Source of the DNA: an uncultured Lachnospiraceae bacterium
Lineage (GTDB): Bacteria; Bacillota; Clostridia; Lachnospirales; Lachnospiraceae
Assembly: GCA_900550285.1 (NCBI GenBank)
Contig: URRW01000012.1
Location: 1 to 60,185, forward strand
Length of the DNA: 60,185 nucleotides
Direction of reading: 5' to 3'
How positions within the stretch are numbered: position 1 is the first letter of the stretch; each line of letters opens with the position of its first letter. The translations under genes were made by a program, and so were the position numbers. Below, piece after piece: positions 14,289 through 24,150 of this stretch. The notes under the pieces are model-generated. The model worked only from the letters and a program-made list of their open reading frames with translations, made no database searches and was not told the DNA's origin.

Positions 14289-16247
14289 TTACTGGTTCAG
14301 ATATTGTTCCATAAAGGCTTCTTCGGTCAGGATGCTTACGCCAAGCTCCTGCGCCTTTTTATTTTTGGAAGAATTTGAAGTGTTGTCGTTGTTGATCAGG
14401 CAGACCGTTTTGCCGGTAACGCTTCCGGTCACCTTGCCGCCCAGCGCCTCGATCTTTTCCTTTAGGGCATTGCGGTTTTCAAAATGGTTCAGGCTTCCGG
14501 TTACGACGAAGGATTTGCCGGAAAGGGGGAGCGCTTCTTCCGAAAATGTCTCCTGTTCCGGCGTTACTTCGGCAAGGAGGGCTTCCAGCGCCTTTTTGTT
14601 TTTTTCCTCCGCAAAAAAGGCGGCAAAGGTTCCTGCGATAACGGGGCCTACGCCGTCGATGCCGGCAAGCTCTTCGGCGGGGGCGTTAAGCAGGCGTTTC
14701 AGATCGTTTTTATATTCCCGGCAGATCATTTTGGCGTTGGCGATCCCGATATTGGGGATGCCAAGGCTGTAAATGAGGCGGGCGAGGGTAGTATGGCGCG
14801 CCTTTTCAATGCTGTCTGACAGATTGGCAAAGGATTTTTCCCCGAAACCGTCCATCTGCGTGATCTCGTCTTTATAGCGGTCTAAATGGAACAGATCCGC
14901 ATAGGTGTGGAGGAAGCCTCTGGCGAGGAATTTTTCCAGCGTGGCTTCGGAAAGCCCGTCGATGTTCATGGCGTCGCGGCTCACAAATAAGGTAAAGGAC
15001 TTGAGCTTTTTGGCGTCGCAGTCGGGATTGGGACAGATCAGCGTCTCCGTGTCGTTTTCCTGCCGGATCTGGGTTTTTTCATGGCAGACGGGACATTCGC
15101 AGGGGATGGTAAGGCTGCCGCTTCTGGTCAGGTTTTCCGCGATCTGGGGGATGATCATGTTCGCTTTATAGACGGTGATCGTATCGCCGATGCCAAGCTG
15201 AAGCTCTTTTACGATGCTGACATTGTGGACGCTGGCGCGGCTGACGGTCGTGCCCTCAAGCTCCACGGGATCAAAGACTGCCACCGGGTTGATCAGCCCC
15301 GTCCGGCTGGCGCTCCATTCGATTTCCCGCAAGGTCGTCTGCGCCGTTTCATCCGCCCATTTAAAGGCGATGGCGTTGCGGGGGAATTTTGCTGTCCTGC
15401 CGAGGGCTTCGCCGTATGCGATGTCGTCCAGCAAAAGCACAAGGCCGTCGGAGGGAACGGGATAGGAGGAAACCGTCTGCTCGAACCATTCCACCGCGTC
15501 GCGCATCGTTTCCGCAGTCACGGGGCGGTAGTCTACGACCTCAAAGCCCTGCTCCTTTAAAAATTCAAACTGCTTTTCCCGGGAATTTTCAAAGTCGGCG
15601 CCGTCTGCTTTTACGAGGGCGAAGGCAAAAAAGCGCACGTTTCTCTGGGCGGTGATCTCGCTGTTTAGCTGGCGGACCGAGCCGGAGCAGAGATTGCGGG
15701 GATTTTTGTAACGGGCGTCTGCGTCCTCGATCTTTGCGTTGATCCGTTCAAAATCCTCATAGGTAATGACCGCTTCGCCGCGCAGGATCAGCTCGCCCAA
15801 AAAGGGGATCTGCAGCGGGAGGTTTACAAAGGTGCGGGCGTTGGGGGTAATGACCTCGCCCACCTCGCCGTTTCCGCGGGTAACCGCCTTAAACAGCTTC
15901 CCGTCCCGGTAGGTCAAAACGATCGTCAGCCCGTCCAGTTTCCACGATAAAAGCCCCTTCTTGCCGTTGAGCCAGTCTGCCAGCTCTTCCCGGCTTTTGG
16001 TTTTGCCAAGGGAAAGCATCGGGCTTTCATGGCGCTCCTTGGGAAGCGTGTCCACCGCCTCGTAGCCGACGGACTGGGTGGGGCTTTGCGCCAGCACGAG
16101 CCCCGTTTTTTCTTCCAGCGCGGAAAGCTCGTCATAGAGCCGGTCATATTCCAGATTGCTCATGATCTCCCGGTCTTGTGCATAATATGCCTTTGCCGCC
16201 TCGTTGAGCCGGGCGATCAGCTGTTTCATTCTGTCGATGTCATTCAT
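14289..16247 (-). CDS. ligA: NAD-dependent DNA ligase
   Basis: 652 residues. Domains in order: Ia/adenylation domain with the KLDG active-site lysine at 103, an OB fold, a four-Cys zinc finger (CPVC ... CPNPDC), helix-hairpin-helix repeats including GIDGVGPVIAG, and a C-terminal BRCT domain (SGKSFVVTGSLNHFENRN). It seals nicks in replication and repair. The sequence is more divergent and slightly shorter than typical LigA (about 670), as seen in a second LigA type of Lachnospiraceae. The ATG overlaps the end of the pseudouridine synthase gene by four bases. Confidence 0.9.
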   Translation of the reverse strand: MNDIDRMKQLIARLNEAAKAYYAQDREIMSNLEYDRLYDELSALEEKTGLVLAQSPTQSVGYEAVDTLPKERHESPMLSLGKTKSREELADWLNGKKGLLSWKLDGLTIVLTYRDGKLFKAVTRGNGEVGEVITPNARTFVNLPLQIPFLGELILRGEAVITYEDFERINAKIEDADARYKNPRNLCSGSVRQLNSEITAQRNVRFFAFALVKADGADFENSREKQFEFLKEQGFEVVDYRPVTAETMRDAVEWFEQTVSSYPVPSDGLVLLLDDIAYGEALGRTAKFPRNAIAFKWADETAQTTLREIEWSASRTGLINPVAVFDPVELEGTTVSRASVHNVSIVKELQLGIGDTITVYKANMIIPQIAENLTRSGSLTIPCECPVCHEKTQIRQENDTETLICPNPDCDAKKLKSFTLFVSRDAMNIDGLSEATLEKFLARGFLHTYADLFHLDRYKDEITQMDGFGEKSFANLSDSIEKARHTTLARLIYSLGIPNIGIANAKMICREYKNDLKRLLNAPAEELAGIDGVGPVIAGTFAAFFAEEKNKKALEALLAEVTPEQETFSEEALPLSGKSFVVTGSLNHFENRNALKEKIEALGGKVTGSVTGKTVCLINNDNTSNSSKNKKAQELGVSILTEEAFMEQYLNQ

Positions 16248-17008
16248 TTTGCCGTATTCCTTTTTTCATTCTGATTGGGGCGCTTTACGCTTTTTTCCAC
16301 TTGTGCATAAAGCTCCTTTAATTCTGCCCCCGTCACCGTGCGGATGTCGCCGGGGTTCATTTTGCCGAGCATGACGTTTGCCACGCGGATGCGCTTGATG
16401 CTCGTGACGCCGTAGCCCAGCTGCTTGCACATGCGGCGGATCTGGCGGTTTAAGCCCTGCGTTAAGATGATGCGGAACACATATTTGCCTTCCTCTTTGA
16501 TAAAGCAGGGGCGCGTCCGTTCATTCAGATCCTTTAAAAGCATGCCATCGGACATTTTCCGTAAAAAATCGCGGCTCATGGGCTTGTTGACGCGCACGAT
16601 ATATTCCTTTTCATGGAAGTTTGCCGCGCGCATCAGACCGTTGATCAAGTCGCCGTCGTTTGTCAGAAGCAAAAGCCCTTCGGAATCCTTGTCCAGCCGT
16701 CCCGCATAGGTGACGCGCACCGGATAATCCACCGCGTCGCGGATGGTGATTTCGGCGTGCCGGTCCTTTTCCGTACAGGTCACGCCCACGGGCTTGTAGT
16801 ATGCTAAGACGACGTGCTTTTCCCGGCGTCCCACGGGTTTTCCGTTTACGGTAATTTTGTCCAGATCGTTGACTTTCATTCCCGGATCGGCGGGCTTTGC
16901 ATTGACCGTTACCCTGCCGGAAAGAATGAGTTCGTCCGCTTCCCGGCGGGAGCACAAGCCCGCCTGCGCCAGATATTTATTTAACCGCACTTTTTCTGTG
17001 TTTGCCAT
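16244..17008 (-). CDS. rluF: Pseudouridine synthase, RsuA/RluB/RluF family
   Basis: 254 residues. An S4 RNA-binding domain (LNKYLAQAGLCSRREADELI, residues 9-28) precedes the catalytic domain with GRLDKDSEGLLLLTND, where Asp106 is the catalytic aspartate, and GLNRQIRRMCKQLGYGV near the end. The lack of a long C-terminal basic tail and the YYKPVGVTCT motif place it closer to RluF (23S rRNA U2604) than RsuA, but target assignment is not certain. GGAGG precedes the ATG; the stop overlaps the ligA start. Confidence 0.85.
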   Translation of the reverse strand: MANTEKVRLNKYLAQAGLCSRREADELILSGRVTVNAKPADPGMKVNDLDKITVNGKPVGRREKHVVLAYYKPVGVTCTEKDRHAEITIRDAVDYPVRVTYAGRLDKDSEGLLLLTNDGDLINGLMRAANFHEKEYIVRVNKPMSRDFLRKMSDGMLLKDLNERTRPCFIKEEGKYVFRIILTQGLNRQIRRMCKQLGYGVTSIKRIRVANVMLGKMNPGDIRTVTGAELKELYAQVEKSVKRPNQNEKRNTAK

Positions 17009-17143
17009 AATTCCTCCCTGTAAAAACCATGTGCCTGACAGGTGCGTGGGACAGACGCTGCAGGCATGGACTGTATTAGGTATCTTATCATATTTTGCCC
17101 GGAGTGTACAAGAGAGGTACAGAATATCTTAAGAATCTGTCTC

Positions 17144-17172
17144 TGGACAAATCGGGGAAAATGGCATATATT
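17144..17172 (+). promoter_or_regulatory. Promoter of the acyltransferase gene
   Basis: TGGACA, 17 bases, TATATT, followed by a 30-base leader to the earliest start codon. Confidence 0.5.
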
Positions 17173-17225
17173 AAAATCCGTATTATTTACAGGGAAGCTT
17201 TTGGTTGAGTATGAGGCGGTCATTG

Positions 17226-18305
17226 ATGGAAAGAGGTTTGACAAAAAAAGCGGCGGGCGCGCGGGATTACCGGATGGACAACATCAAATGTATTCTGATT
17301 TTTTCGGTCGTATTCGGGCATATGCTGGAGCTGTATATGGGAAACGACCCGGCGGACAGGCTGTTGTATCTGGTAATTTATTCCTTCCATATGCCGCTGT
17401 TTGCGTTTGTGACCGGGATTTTTGCACGGTATGATCCGGCGCGCATCCGCAATCACATGATCTATCCGTATCTGGTGTTCCAGACGCTGTATCTGATCTT
17501 TGCAAACCGGGTGCTGGAAAAGGATGCGGACATGCAGTATACGACGCCGTACTGGCTTTTGTGGTATCTGCTGGCGATCATCGTCTGGAATCTGGTGCTC
17601 CCGCTGGTGCAGGGAGAGGGAGCGTCGATTGGGAAAAAGGCGGTCATGCTGGCCGCAGCGATGGCGGCGGGAATTTTGATCGGCTTTGATAAAAAAACGG
17701 GATATTATCTGTCCTTTTCGCGGGTGGTGGAGTTTTTCCCGTATTTTTTGATGGGCGTGTATTACAGGCAGATGAAGGCGCTACGGCTGTGCGGCAAAAC
17801 GGCGGCAGCCTGTGTGCGGCATAAAAAGCTTCTGCACGGCATTTTGACCGGACTGGTCTGCGTTTTCCTTGCGGGCTTTGTATATGCGCTGTACCGGAAT
17901 GTGGAGGAAATCCGTCTGGCGTGGCTGTACGGCTCGGTTTCCTATGAAAGAGGGGACTATACGTGGCGGTTCCGGGCATTCGGCATGGCGGGGGCGGTTT
18001 TGTGGATGGGCTTTTTTCTGCTGGTTACGCCGGCAAGGAAGCTGCCGTATCTGTCCTATATCGGGGCGAATACGATGACCGTATACCTGCTGCACGGCTT
18101 TTTTATCAAATATATGAGTAAGATCAAGCTGTTTCGGCAGATCGAGCACGACGGGGCAGCGGCGCTTATCTGCAGCGTTTTTCTGGTGGCAGCGCTGTCA
18201 TGGAAGCCGCTGGTACAGCTTTTTAGGCCGCTTTTTTGCTGGGAGCCGGAACGGTTCCGGCTGCGGCGCCAGAACAGGGCAGGGCGCTCCTGTCAGGGCA
18301 GCTGA
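17226..18305 (+). CDS. Acyltransferase-3 family membrane protein
   Basis: About 359 residues with ten or so membrane segments. The N-terminal RDYRMDNIKCILIFSVVFGHMLE carries the family's helix-1 histidine (FGH), and the NTMTVYLLHGFF segment near the end matches the last conserved helix. The family transfers acetyl or other acyl groups to surface sugars. The ATG at 17226 follows GAGGCGG; a TTG at 17205 and an ATG at 17211 are possible earlier starts. The C-terminus ends in a basic Arg-rich tail. It lies 42 bases before the DUF3863 enzyme gene and may be co-transcribed with it. Confidence 0.8.
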   Translation: MERGLTKKAAGARDYRMDNIKCILIFSVVFGHMLELYMGNDPADRLLYLVIYSFHMPLFAFVTGIFARYDPARIRNHMIYPYLVFQTLYLIFANRVLEKDADMQYTTPYWLLWYLLAIIVWNLVLPLVQGEGASIGKKAVMLAAAMAAGILIGFDKKTGYYLSFSRVVEFFPYFLMGVYYRQMKALRLCGKTAAACVRHKKLLHGILTGLVCVFLAGFVYALYRNVEEIRLAWLYGSVSYERGDYTWRFRAFGMAGAVLWMGFFLLVTPARKLPYLSYIGANTMTVYLLHGFFIKYMSKIKLFRQIEHDGAAALICSVFLVAALSWKPLVQLFRPLFCWEPERFRLRRQNRAGRSCQGS

Positions 18306-18347
18306 GTCTGGACAGTATAATACAAAAGGACAAAAGGGGAAATCGGA

Positions 18348-20765
18348 ATGGGAAAAACAACAGTCGTCAATATTTACAATTTTATCCGGAGGGCGCACGA
18401 AGAGCCGGGACGCTTTATGCAGGATGATTTTGACACGATCAAACGGCAGATGGAGCTGTTAAAGCAGCTTGGGCTGCCGTCTACTTATGCGTTAAAGCAT
18501 GACGCGCTCATCGAGCCCGCCTATCAGGAGCTGATGCGGGAATATGCGGACGAAACGGACGAGATCGCCGCATGGTGGGAGATCACGGGGGAGCTGTGCC
18601 GCCGCGCGGGCGTTTCGTTTGTGGGAGAACGGGGCGAGGAATATGACGACCGGGTGGGGACAGCCTATTGCCTCGGCTATACGCCAGAGGAGCGCAGACG
18701 ACTTCTGGACGCCTATATGGCAGATTTTAAAGAAATTTTCGGATATTATCCAAAGACGATCGGCTCGTGGGTCATCGACATCGAAACCTTTGCCTATGCG
18801 TCGGAAAAATATGGCGTAAGGGGCGGCGCTCTCTGCCGCGACCAGCGGGGAACGGACGGTTTTACCCTTTGGGGCGGTTACGTCAACGGCGCGTATTATC
18901 CGAGCCGCAAAAATGAGATGATCCCGGCGCAGACGCTGGAAAACCAGCTTTCCATGCCGGTATTCAGGCTTCTGGGTCCCGATCCGGTGTATACGTTCGA
19001 GGAGGGCTTTCAGGAGGGCGTCACAGGCGTGTATTCGCTGGAGCCAAGCTGTGTGGCAGGACGCGATCCTGAATGGGTCAGATGGATGTTTGACCGGCTG
19101 ACAAAGGAAGATACGATCGGCATGAGCTATGCGCAGGTCGGGCAGGAAAATAATTTCCTCTGGGAAAACATCGAGCCGGGCTTTGAGCTGCAGCTTCGGA
19201 TGCTGAAAAAAATGGCGCAGGAGGGGAGCGTCCGCATCGAAACGATGGCGGAAACGGCGGAATGGTTTACGAAAAAATACCGTCTGACGCCTCCGGCGAC
19301 CTTTCAGGCTTCTGCCGACTGGCGGGAAAATTCGGATTTGAAGGCGTTCTGGTACAGCTGCCGCAATTACAGGGCAGGGATGCTGTGGGAGAAGGGAAAG
19401 CTGTTTTTCAGGGACTGGTTTTTATATGATGAAAACTATCCGTCCCGCTATCTGGAAAAGCCGCTGACCGAAAAGGGCAGCATTTTTGACGCGCTGCCGT
19501 TAATGGACGCCCATTCGTGGAAAACGGGGCAGCACCGCCCGAAGGCAGAGATCCTTGCTTTGGACGGGACGCCGCTGTGCGGCGAGGTGACCGCCATGGG
19601 GCAGGGCGCGGCAAACGGTGCAGGCGAAGCCACAAGCGCCGAAATTTTGTGGCAGACACAAAATGGGCAGGTAAGGCTTTTATTTGAAGAAGACCGGATC
19701 GTGCTGGAAGGAGAAGTCTGCGTTCGGTTTACGGATCTTCCGGTTTTAAAGCGGCACGATGAAAAGCGGCTCTGGATGGAGCATGAGGGATTTTCCTATG
19801 GCATCTGTGCGGAAGCAGGGACGATAGGGGAAACGGACGGCAGCATCTGCCTGTTTGCAAAGCAGGGCAGGCTGGAGCTTATTTTGGAGCAGAGGCGCGT
19901 AAAAAATCCGTCTGAAAGAGAAGAGGAATCCTGTTTTTGCCCGGCTTATCTGGAAAATCCGTCTGAGACGGACGGATATATCCCCCGGTATGCAGCGATG
20001 CAGAAGACTGCCGGGGAGGACGCTTGTACAAAGCGCAAAAACCGGCTTTTCCCGGCGGCGATGCCGAAGTTTCCGGGCGGGGACCGGGTGCTGAAAAAGG
20101 GCGAAACCGCAGAGTGCCGCATAGAAGCGGAGGGAGAGATTTTTTATACGCTGGACGGGACGGAACCGGACAAAAAGAGCCTTCGCTATGAAAAGCCGCT
20201 TGTTTTATCAGAGGATACCGAAATCCGGGCAAAAGCTTTTTGCGACGGCTTTTTGGAAAGCAGGACTGCCGTATGCCGTATCTTTTTTGGAATTGAGGCA
20301 GAAGCGATCGAAAGCGCCAACGCCTTTGACCCGCGCCGGGTATTTAACAGAAACGGCGCATACGACCTGCTGGACGGCAGGCGCGGAAGTCTGGATTATC
20401 AGGACGGGCGCTGGCTGGGAACGCAGCATGATCTGGACGTGACGCTGACGCTTGATCGGGCGCAGGAAATCGAAAGTGTCAGGATCGGGTTTTTGAGCCA
20501 CCACCGTTCCGGGATCCTGTACCCGGGAAAGGTCTGCGTATGGGCGGGGACAGACCGGGACGGCATGGAGCTTGTTTCGGAAGAGACGCTCGACATCCGG
20601 ACAAAGGAGCACGAGATTGAACGTCGGGACGTCTGCCTGAAAGTGGGGCGGGAGGCGCGCTTTATCCGGATCGTGGCGGAAAATGTCAATATCCAGCCGG
20701 ACTGGGCGTGCTACCATGGGACGAAAGGCGCGTTTATGATGGCGGATCAGGTCATTATAGAATAA
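18348..20765 (+). CDS. DUF3863-type multidomain carbohydrate enzyme
   Basis: 805 residues without signal peptide. The N-terminal region (about 1-340) matches the DUF3863 family, a polysaccharide-deacetylase or glycoside-hydrolase-like barrel; conserved acidic blocks include SWVIDIETFAYASEKYGV. The middle is less recognisable. Around 600-640 EIFYTLDGTEPDKKSLRY is a chitobiase/hexosaminidase C-terminal (Fn3-like) module, and the last 140 residues resemble an F5/8 type C carbohydrate-binding domain (GSLDYQDGRWLGTQHDLDVTLTLD). Its place beside a sugar importer and GH2 enzyme suggests intracellular glycan processing. Activity unproven. Confidence 0.7.
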   Translation: MGKTTVVNIYNFIRRAHEEPGRFMQDDFDTIKRQMELLKQLGLPSTYALKHDALIEPAYQELMREYADETDEIAAWWEITGELCRRAGVSFVGERGEEYDDRVGTAYCLGYTPEERRRLLDAYMADFKEIFGYYPKTIGSWVIDIETFAYASEKYGVRGGALCRDQRGTDGFTLWGGYVNGAYYPSRKNEMIPAQTLENQLSMPVFRLLGPDPVYTFEEGFQEGVTGVYSLEPSCVAGRDPEWVRWMFDRLTKEDTIGMSYAQVGQENNFLWENIEPGFELQLRMLKKMAQEGSVRIETMAETAEWFTKKYRLTPPATFQASADWRENSDLKAFWYSCRNYRAGMLWEKGKLFFRDWFLYDENYPSRYLEKPLTEKGSIFDALPLMDAHSWKTGQHRPKAEILALDGTPLCGEVTAMGQGAANGAGEATSAEILWQTQNGQVRLLFEEDRIVLEGEVCVRFTDLPVLKRHDEKRLWMEHEGFSYGICAEAGTIGETDGSICLFAKQGRLELILEQRRVKNPSEREEESCFCPAYLENPSETDGYIPRYAAMQKTAGEDACTKRKNRLFPAAMPKFPGGDRVLKKGETAECRIEAEGEIFYTLDGTEPDKKSLRYEKPLVLSEDTEIRAKAFCDGFLESRTAVCRIFFGIEAEAIESANAFDPRRVFNRNGAYDLLDGRRGSLDYQDGRWLGTQHDLDVTLTLDRAQEIESVRIGFLSHHRSGILYPGKVCVWAGTDRDGMELVSEETLDIRTKEHEIERRDVCLKVGREARFIRIVAENVNIQPDWACYHGTKGAFMMADQVIIE

Positions 20766-20771
20766 TGCGGA

Positions 20772-22151
20772 TCAGCTGTCCGCGTATTTACCCGGGGTAA
20801 CGCCGGTTTCCTTTTTGAATTTTTTGATAAAATAAAAGTAATCGTTAAATCCGACAGCCTCGCTGATTTCCAAAAGGGATAGCGAGGTTGTTTTTAAAAG
20901 TTCTTTCGCCTTATTAATCCGCAGCGCCGTAACGTATTGTGTATAAGTAAGACCGGTTTCGGCTTTAATGAGCTGGCTGATATACGAGGAATTTAAATGG
21001 AACTCTTCGGATATTTTTTTCAGGGAAATATCTGAAGCATAGTTTGCGTTCAGGTAATTTAAAATTGCCAGAAAATTTCCGGATCCTGAAAAAGTGGAAG
21101 CACCAGAAATGTCTGAAATATGAATAGAGGCGGCAAGTTTATCCAGAAGATCCGAAAAATGGAGATATTCAGAAGCCATCTGCTCAAAGCCGTACAAATA
21201 GGATTCGTCATCGCCGTTATTGGAAAAAGCCGGACACATGGCAACGCGGTTAAAAAGGCGGAAAGCTGTACGGATATTAAAAAGCATCGAACAGTTGGAT
21301 ATGGCTAAATTATGCAGCCAAGGTTTTAGCAGCCGGGGGCTGTCTTTTTTTTCTTCAAATTCGGCAAAAATGCGGTCGCTCATATTTTCCGGAATCAGAT
21401 CGGAGCAAAGCGTAGGGGCTTTGTTGATAAAGTATTGAAAAGTCATAACCAGCACATCATCGATGGCGTGTGCAAGTTCTCCATATGAAAAAGGGGAAGA
21501 AGGAAGACCGATGCCGCATCTGCCCTGAGCGTAAGCAAGAACCTTTAAGGCGGCATTTTTGTCCATGGGCGAGGATGAAAAATATAAATATTTATGTTTT
21601 CCTACTTTGTAGGACAAATCTGCATGGAGCTGCTTTTCGATGTTATGGACACCGATGGAACCTGCCAGATAAAGGGCATGGCTGCGGAGTCCCAGATCGG
21701 AAAATGCGCGTCGGATTTCTGCAGTATTTTCCGTTTCAATCAGGTCTAGCAGGGCGTCCGCACGGGTAGAAACACGGTTATAGCATTTTTTGATACAGCG
21801 CCGGAGGGTTTCTGATAAAGCGGCGGTATCGATTGGCTTTAAACAGTAATCGGTAACTTGGAGTTCAATAGCGCATTTGGCATATTCAAAATCTGAATAA
21901 CCGGTTAAAAGGATGATCGGCATTTCCGGATTTGTTTCCCGGAGACGGCGGCAAAGTTCAAGCCCGTTTATTCCGGGCATCCGGATATCGGTAATGAGAA
22001 TATCTGGCGGATCTTTTTTCAAAAGTTCGAGGGCTTCAAGACCGTTTGAGGCATAACCCGAAACGGTAAGTCCGAGATCGTTCCAGTTTACGGCAAGTTT
22101 TAAATGGTTTAAAACGCGGATTTCATCATCGACAAGAAATACTTTTAGCAT
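20772..22151 (-). CDS. YesN-type response regulator, AraC output
   Basis: 459 residues. The receiver domain (1-120) has the acidic pocket VDDE and phospho-acceptor Asp55 in ILITDIRMPG, with Lys in YCLKPID. A middle domain of about 220 residues follows, then an AraC/XylS double helix-turn-helix (about 360-459) with ISLKKISEEFHLNSSYISQLIKAETG and LEISEAVGFNDYFYFIKKFKKETG. It is encoded just after, and overlaps by seven bases, the histidine kinase gene. Such pairs activate adjacent sugar transport genes, here the divergent importer at 24.1 kb. It converges on the DUF3863 gene with only six bases between stop codons. Confidence 0.92.
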   Translation of the reverse strand: MLKVFLVDDEIRVLNHLKLAVNWNDLGLTVSGYASNGLEALELLKKDPPDILITDIRMPGINGLELCRRLRETNPEMPIILLTGYSDFEYAKCAIELQVTDYCLKPIDTAALSETLRRCIKKCYNRVSTRADALLDLIETENTAEIRRAFSDLGLRSHALYLAGSIGVHNIEKQLHADLSYKVGKHKYLYFSSSPMDKNAALKVLAYAQGRCGIGLPSSPFSYGELAHAIDDVLVMTFQYFINKAPTLCSDLIPENMSDRIFAEFEEKKDSPRLLKPWLHNLAISNCSMLFNIRTAFRLFNRVAMCPAFSNNGDDESYLYGFEQMASEYLHFSDLLDKLAASIHISDISGASTFSGSGNFLAILNYLNANYASDISLKKISEEFHLNSSYISQLIKAETGLTYTQYVTALRINKAKELLKTTSLSLLEISEAVGFNDYFYFIKKFKKETGVTPGKYADS

Positions 22152-23917
22152 AACGGATTCCTTTCTGGGTTTGCGGGAAGGCGTACAATGACGCGTGTCC
22201 CTTCATCGGGGGCGCTGGATATGGTAATGCCGTAAGGCTCGCCGTATCGGAGCCGGATGCGGTGCTGGACATTGATAAGGCCTACATGTTCGCTGCTATG
22301 GCTGGAAACGGATGTTTCGAGGGCGGAGCGGATCTGCTTGAGCTGCTCGGGTTTTATCCCGGCGCCGTCGTCATAGACGCTTATGAGCAGATCGTCCTGT
22401 TCCAGACGTGCGCCCAGAAATAGCGTGCAGGCTCCGGATTTCGGTTCAATACCGTGAAAAACGGCATTTTCGATAAGCGGCTGCAGGAGCAATTTCATTA
22501 CCGGAATGGAGAGCGTGTTTTCGCGGACACTCTCTAAAACATTTAAACGGTTTGGAAAACGCAGTTTCTGGATTGTAAGATAGGCATGCGTAAGCTCCAG
22601 TTCCTGAGAAAAAGGAACGGTTGGGCTGCCTTTGATGCTGTGGCGGAGAAGCTTCCCGAGGGCTGCAGCAGCATCTGCAATTTCAGGAGCCTGTTGTTCA
22701 ACGGCAAGCGCCTGAATCGTTTCCAAAGTATTATAAAGAAAGTGCGGGTTGATTTGGCTCCTCAGATAATCCAGTTCGGCCTGTTTTAATCCAAGTTTTG
22801 TTTCATAAAGTTTTACGGTCGCATCCTGCAATTGCTGATTGAGATTGCGTTGTTTATCCAGCATGTCATTAAAAGAAGCGCTGATGCTGACAAGTTCGGC
22901 ACATCCTGTGAGGCGGAGGGCTTCATGATCCCAGGACAAAGGGGCGCTTTTTACCTCATTAATATAGGAGAAAAGCAGACGCAGAGGACGGACAATACCG
23001 CTTAAAATAAGATACATTAAAAGAAGGACAAAAATCAGGGAAAGCGCAGTAATTCCGATTAAAATTGCAGCGGCTTTCATAATATCCCGGTTTAATTCGT
23101 GCCGATTCATGGCGCTGACAAGAAATATCCCGGCTTTGTCCATATATTGTGTGTAGATAAGATAGTCCTGCGTCTGACAGGAGAGGGTTTCGGGAGAAAG
23201 GCATTCCATTTGGGAAAGGACATCGCTACACTGATCGGCAAGGCAGTTAAAAGGGAAAATGCTGCCCTGTCTGTCTACAAGAAAAAAGCAGGTGGAAGAG
23301 CGGCTGTCAGCAGGGATCGTAATGGAGGAGCGGGAGAGATCGACGGATAGGATGATGCTTCCAAGATAATCTCCATATAAAGAAGTATCGTGCATTCCGT
23401 ATACGTTATGTCCGAAAACCAGCAGGGGTTTGCGGTTTGCCCGGCTTGTGAAGAGCGAAGAGGAATGCAGGCCAAAACAGGAAGTACCATAAACGCCGTT
23501 TAGCTGGTCGGAAAAACGGCGGAGGGCAGAAGCGTCAAAATAGGTAGACCAGGACATTTCAGGGGAAACCAGGGCGATTTCGGCAAGATCCTGATTCATC
23601 AGGCTAAAAGAGGAAAACTGTGTCTGCAGGGAAGACAGGTAGGCGGGTGTCTTTGCAGAAAAGGGATGATGAAGAAACTGCTCTATATTTTCATCGAAAA
23701 GGAGGCTGTTAAAAATAGCGTCGATCCGATTAAATAAAAATTCAACTTCTGAATAAAATTTATGAGCCGTATTGTAAGAATAGGCGGCGGCATTTTCAGT
23801 CATAAGATTATCAATTACCCGATAACAGAGGGCGGACAGGAAAAGTCCAATGGCAATCAGACAGCACAAAATAATCTGAAATTGTTTTTGAATTGGTTTT
23901 AAAAACAGCTTTTTCAT
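22145..23917 (-). CDS. YesM-type sensor histidine kinase
   Basis: About 590 residues from the ATG at 23917, which has GGAGG eight bases upstream; a longer upstream open frame lacks a ribosome site. Two membrane segments (near residues 10-30 and about 285-310) enclose an extracellular sensor of 250 residues. A HAMP linker, a His_kinase domain with QINPHFLYNTLETIQAL (phospho-acceptor His) and an HATPase with LIENAVFHGIEPK and DDGAGI follow. It senses an external carbohydrate or binding-protein signal and phosphorylates the overlapping regulator gene's product. Confidence 0.92.
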   Translation of the reverse strand: MKKLFLKPIQKQFQIILCCLIAIGLFLSALCYRVIDNLMTENAAAYSYNTAHKFYSEVEFLFNRIDAIFNSLLFDENIEQFLHHPFSAKTPAYLSSLQTQFSSFSLMNQDLAEIALVSPEMSWSTYFDASALRRFSDQLNGVYGTSCFGLHSSSLFTSRANRKPLLVFGHNVYGMHDTSLYGDYLGSIILSVDLSRSSITIPADSRSSTCFFLVDRQGSIFPFNCLADQCSDVLSQMECLSPETLSCQTQDYLIYTQYMDKAGIFLVSAMNRHELNRDIMKAAAILIGITALSLIFVLLLMYLILSGIVRPLRLLFSYINEVKSAPLSWDHEALRLTGCAELVSISASFNDMLDKQRNLNQQLQDATVKLYETKLGLKQAELDYLRSQINPHFLYNTLETIQALAVEQQAPEIADAAAALGKLLRHSIKGSPTVPFSQELELTHAYLTIQKLRFPNRLNVLESVRENTLSIPVMKLLLQPLIENAVFHGIEPKSGACTLFLGARLEQDDLLISVYDDGAGIKPEQLKQIRSALETSVSSHSSEHVGLINVQHRIRLRYGEPYGITISSAPDEGTRVIVRLPANPERNPLC

Positions 23918-24150
23918 ATTGCCTTCCTCCTTGTTATGATGAAGTATATCATTTTCAGGGGACAATGAACATGGAAAAATAAAATAATACCTAAAGAAAT
24001 TACATAAATTTATCAAAAAATAAAGAAAATGCATAAAAATATTGCTGTAATCCATTTTTGGGGGAAATTTCATGTGATTTTTCCATACTTTAAGAAATTA
24101 AAAAAATTTATAATAAAATCACATTCAGGAAAGGGAGCGGGTGGTTGAAT

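Noticed and set aside
14266..14772. Plus-strand frame opposite the end of ligA
   Set aside because: Shadow of the BRCT and helix-hairpin-helix coding region; no ribosome site.
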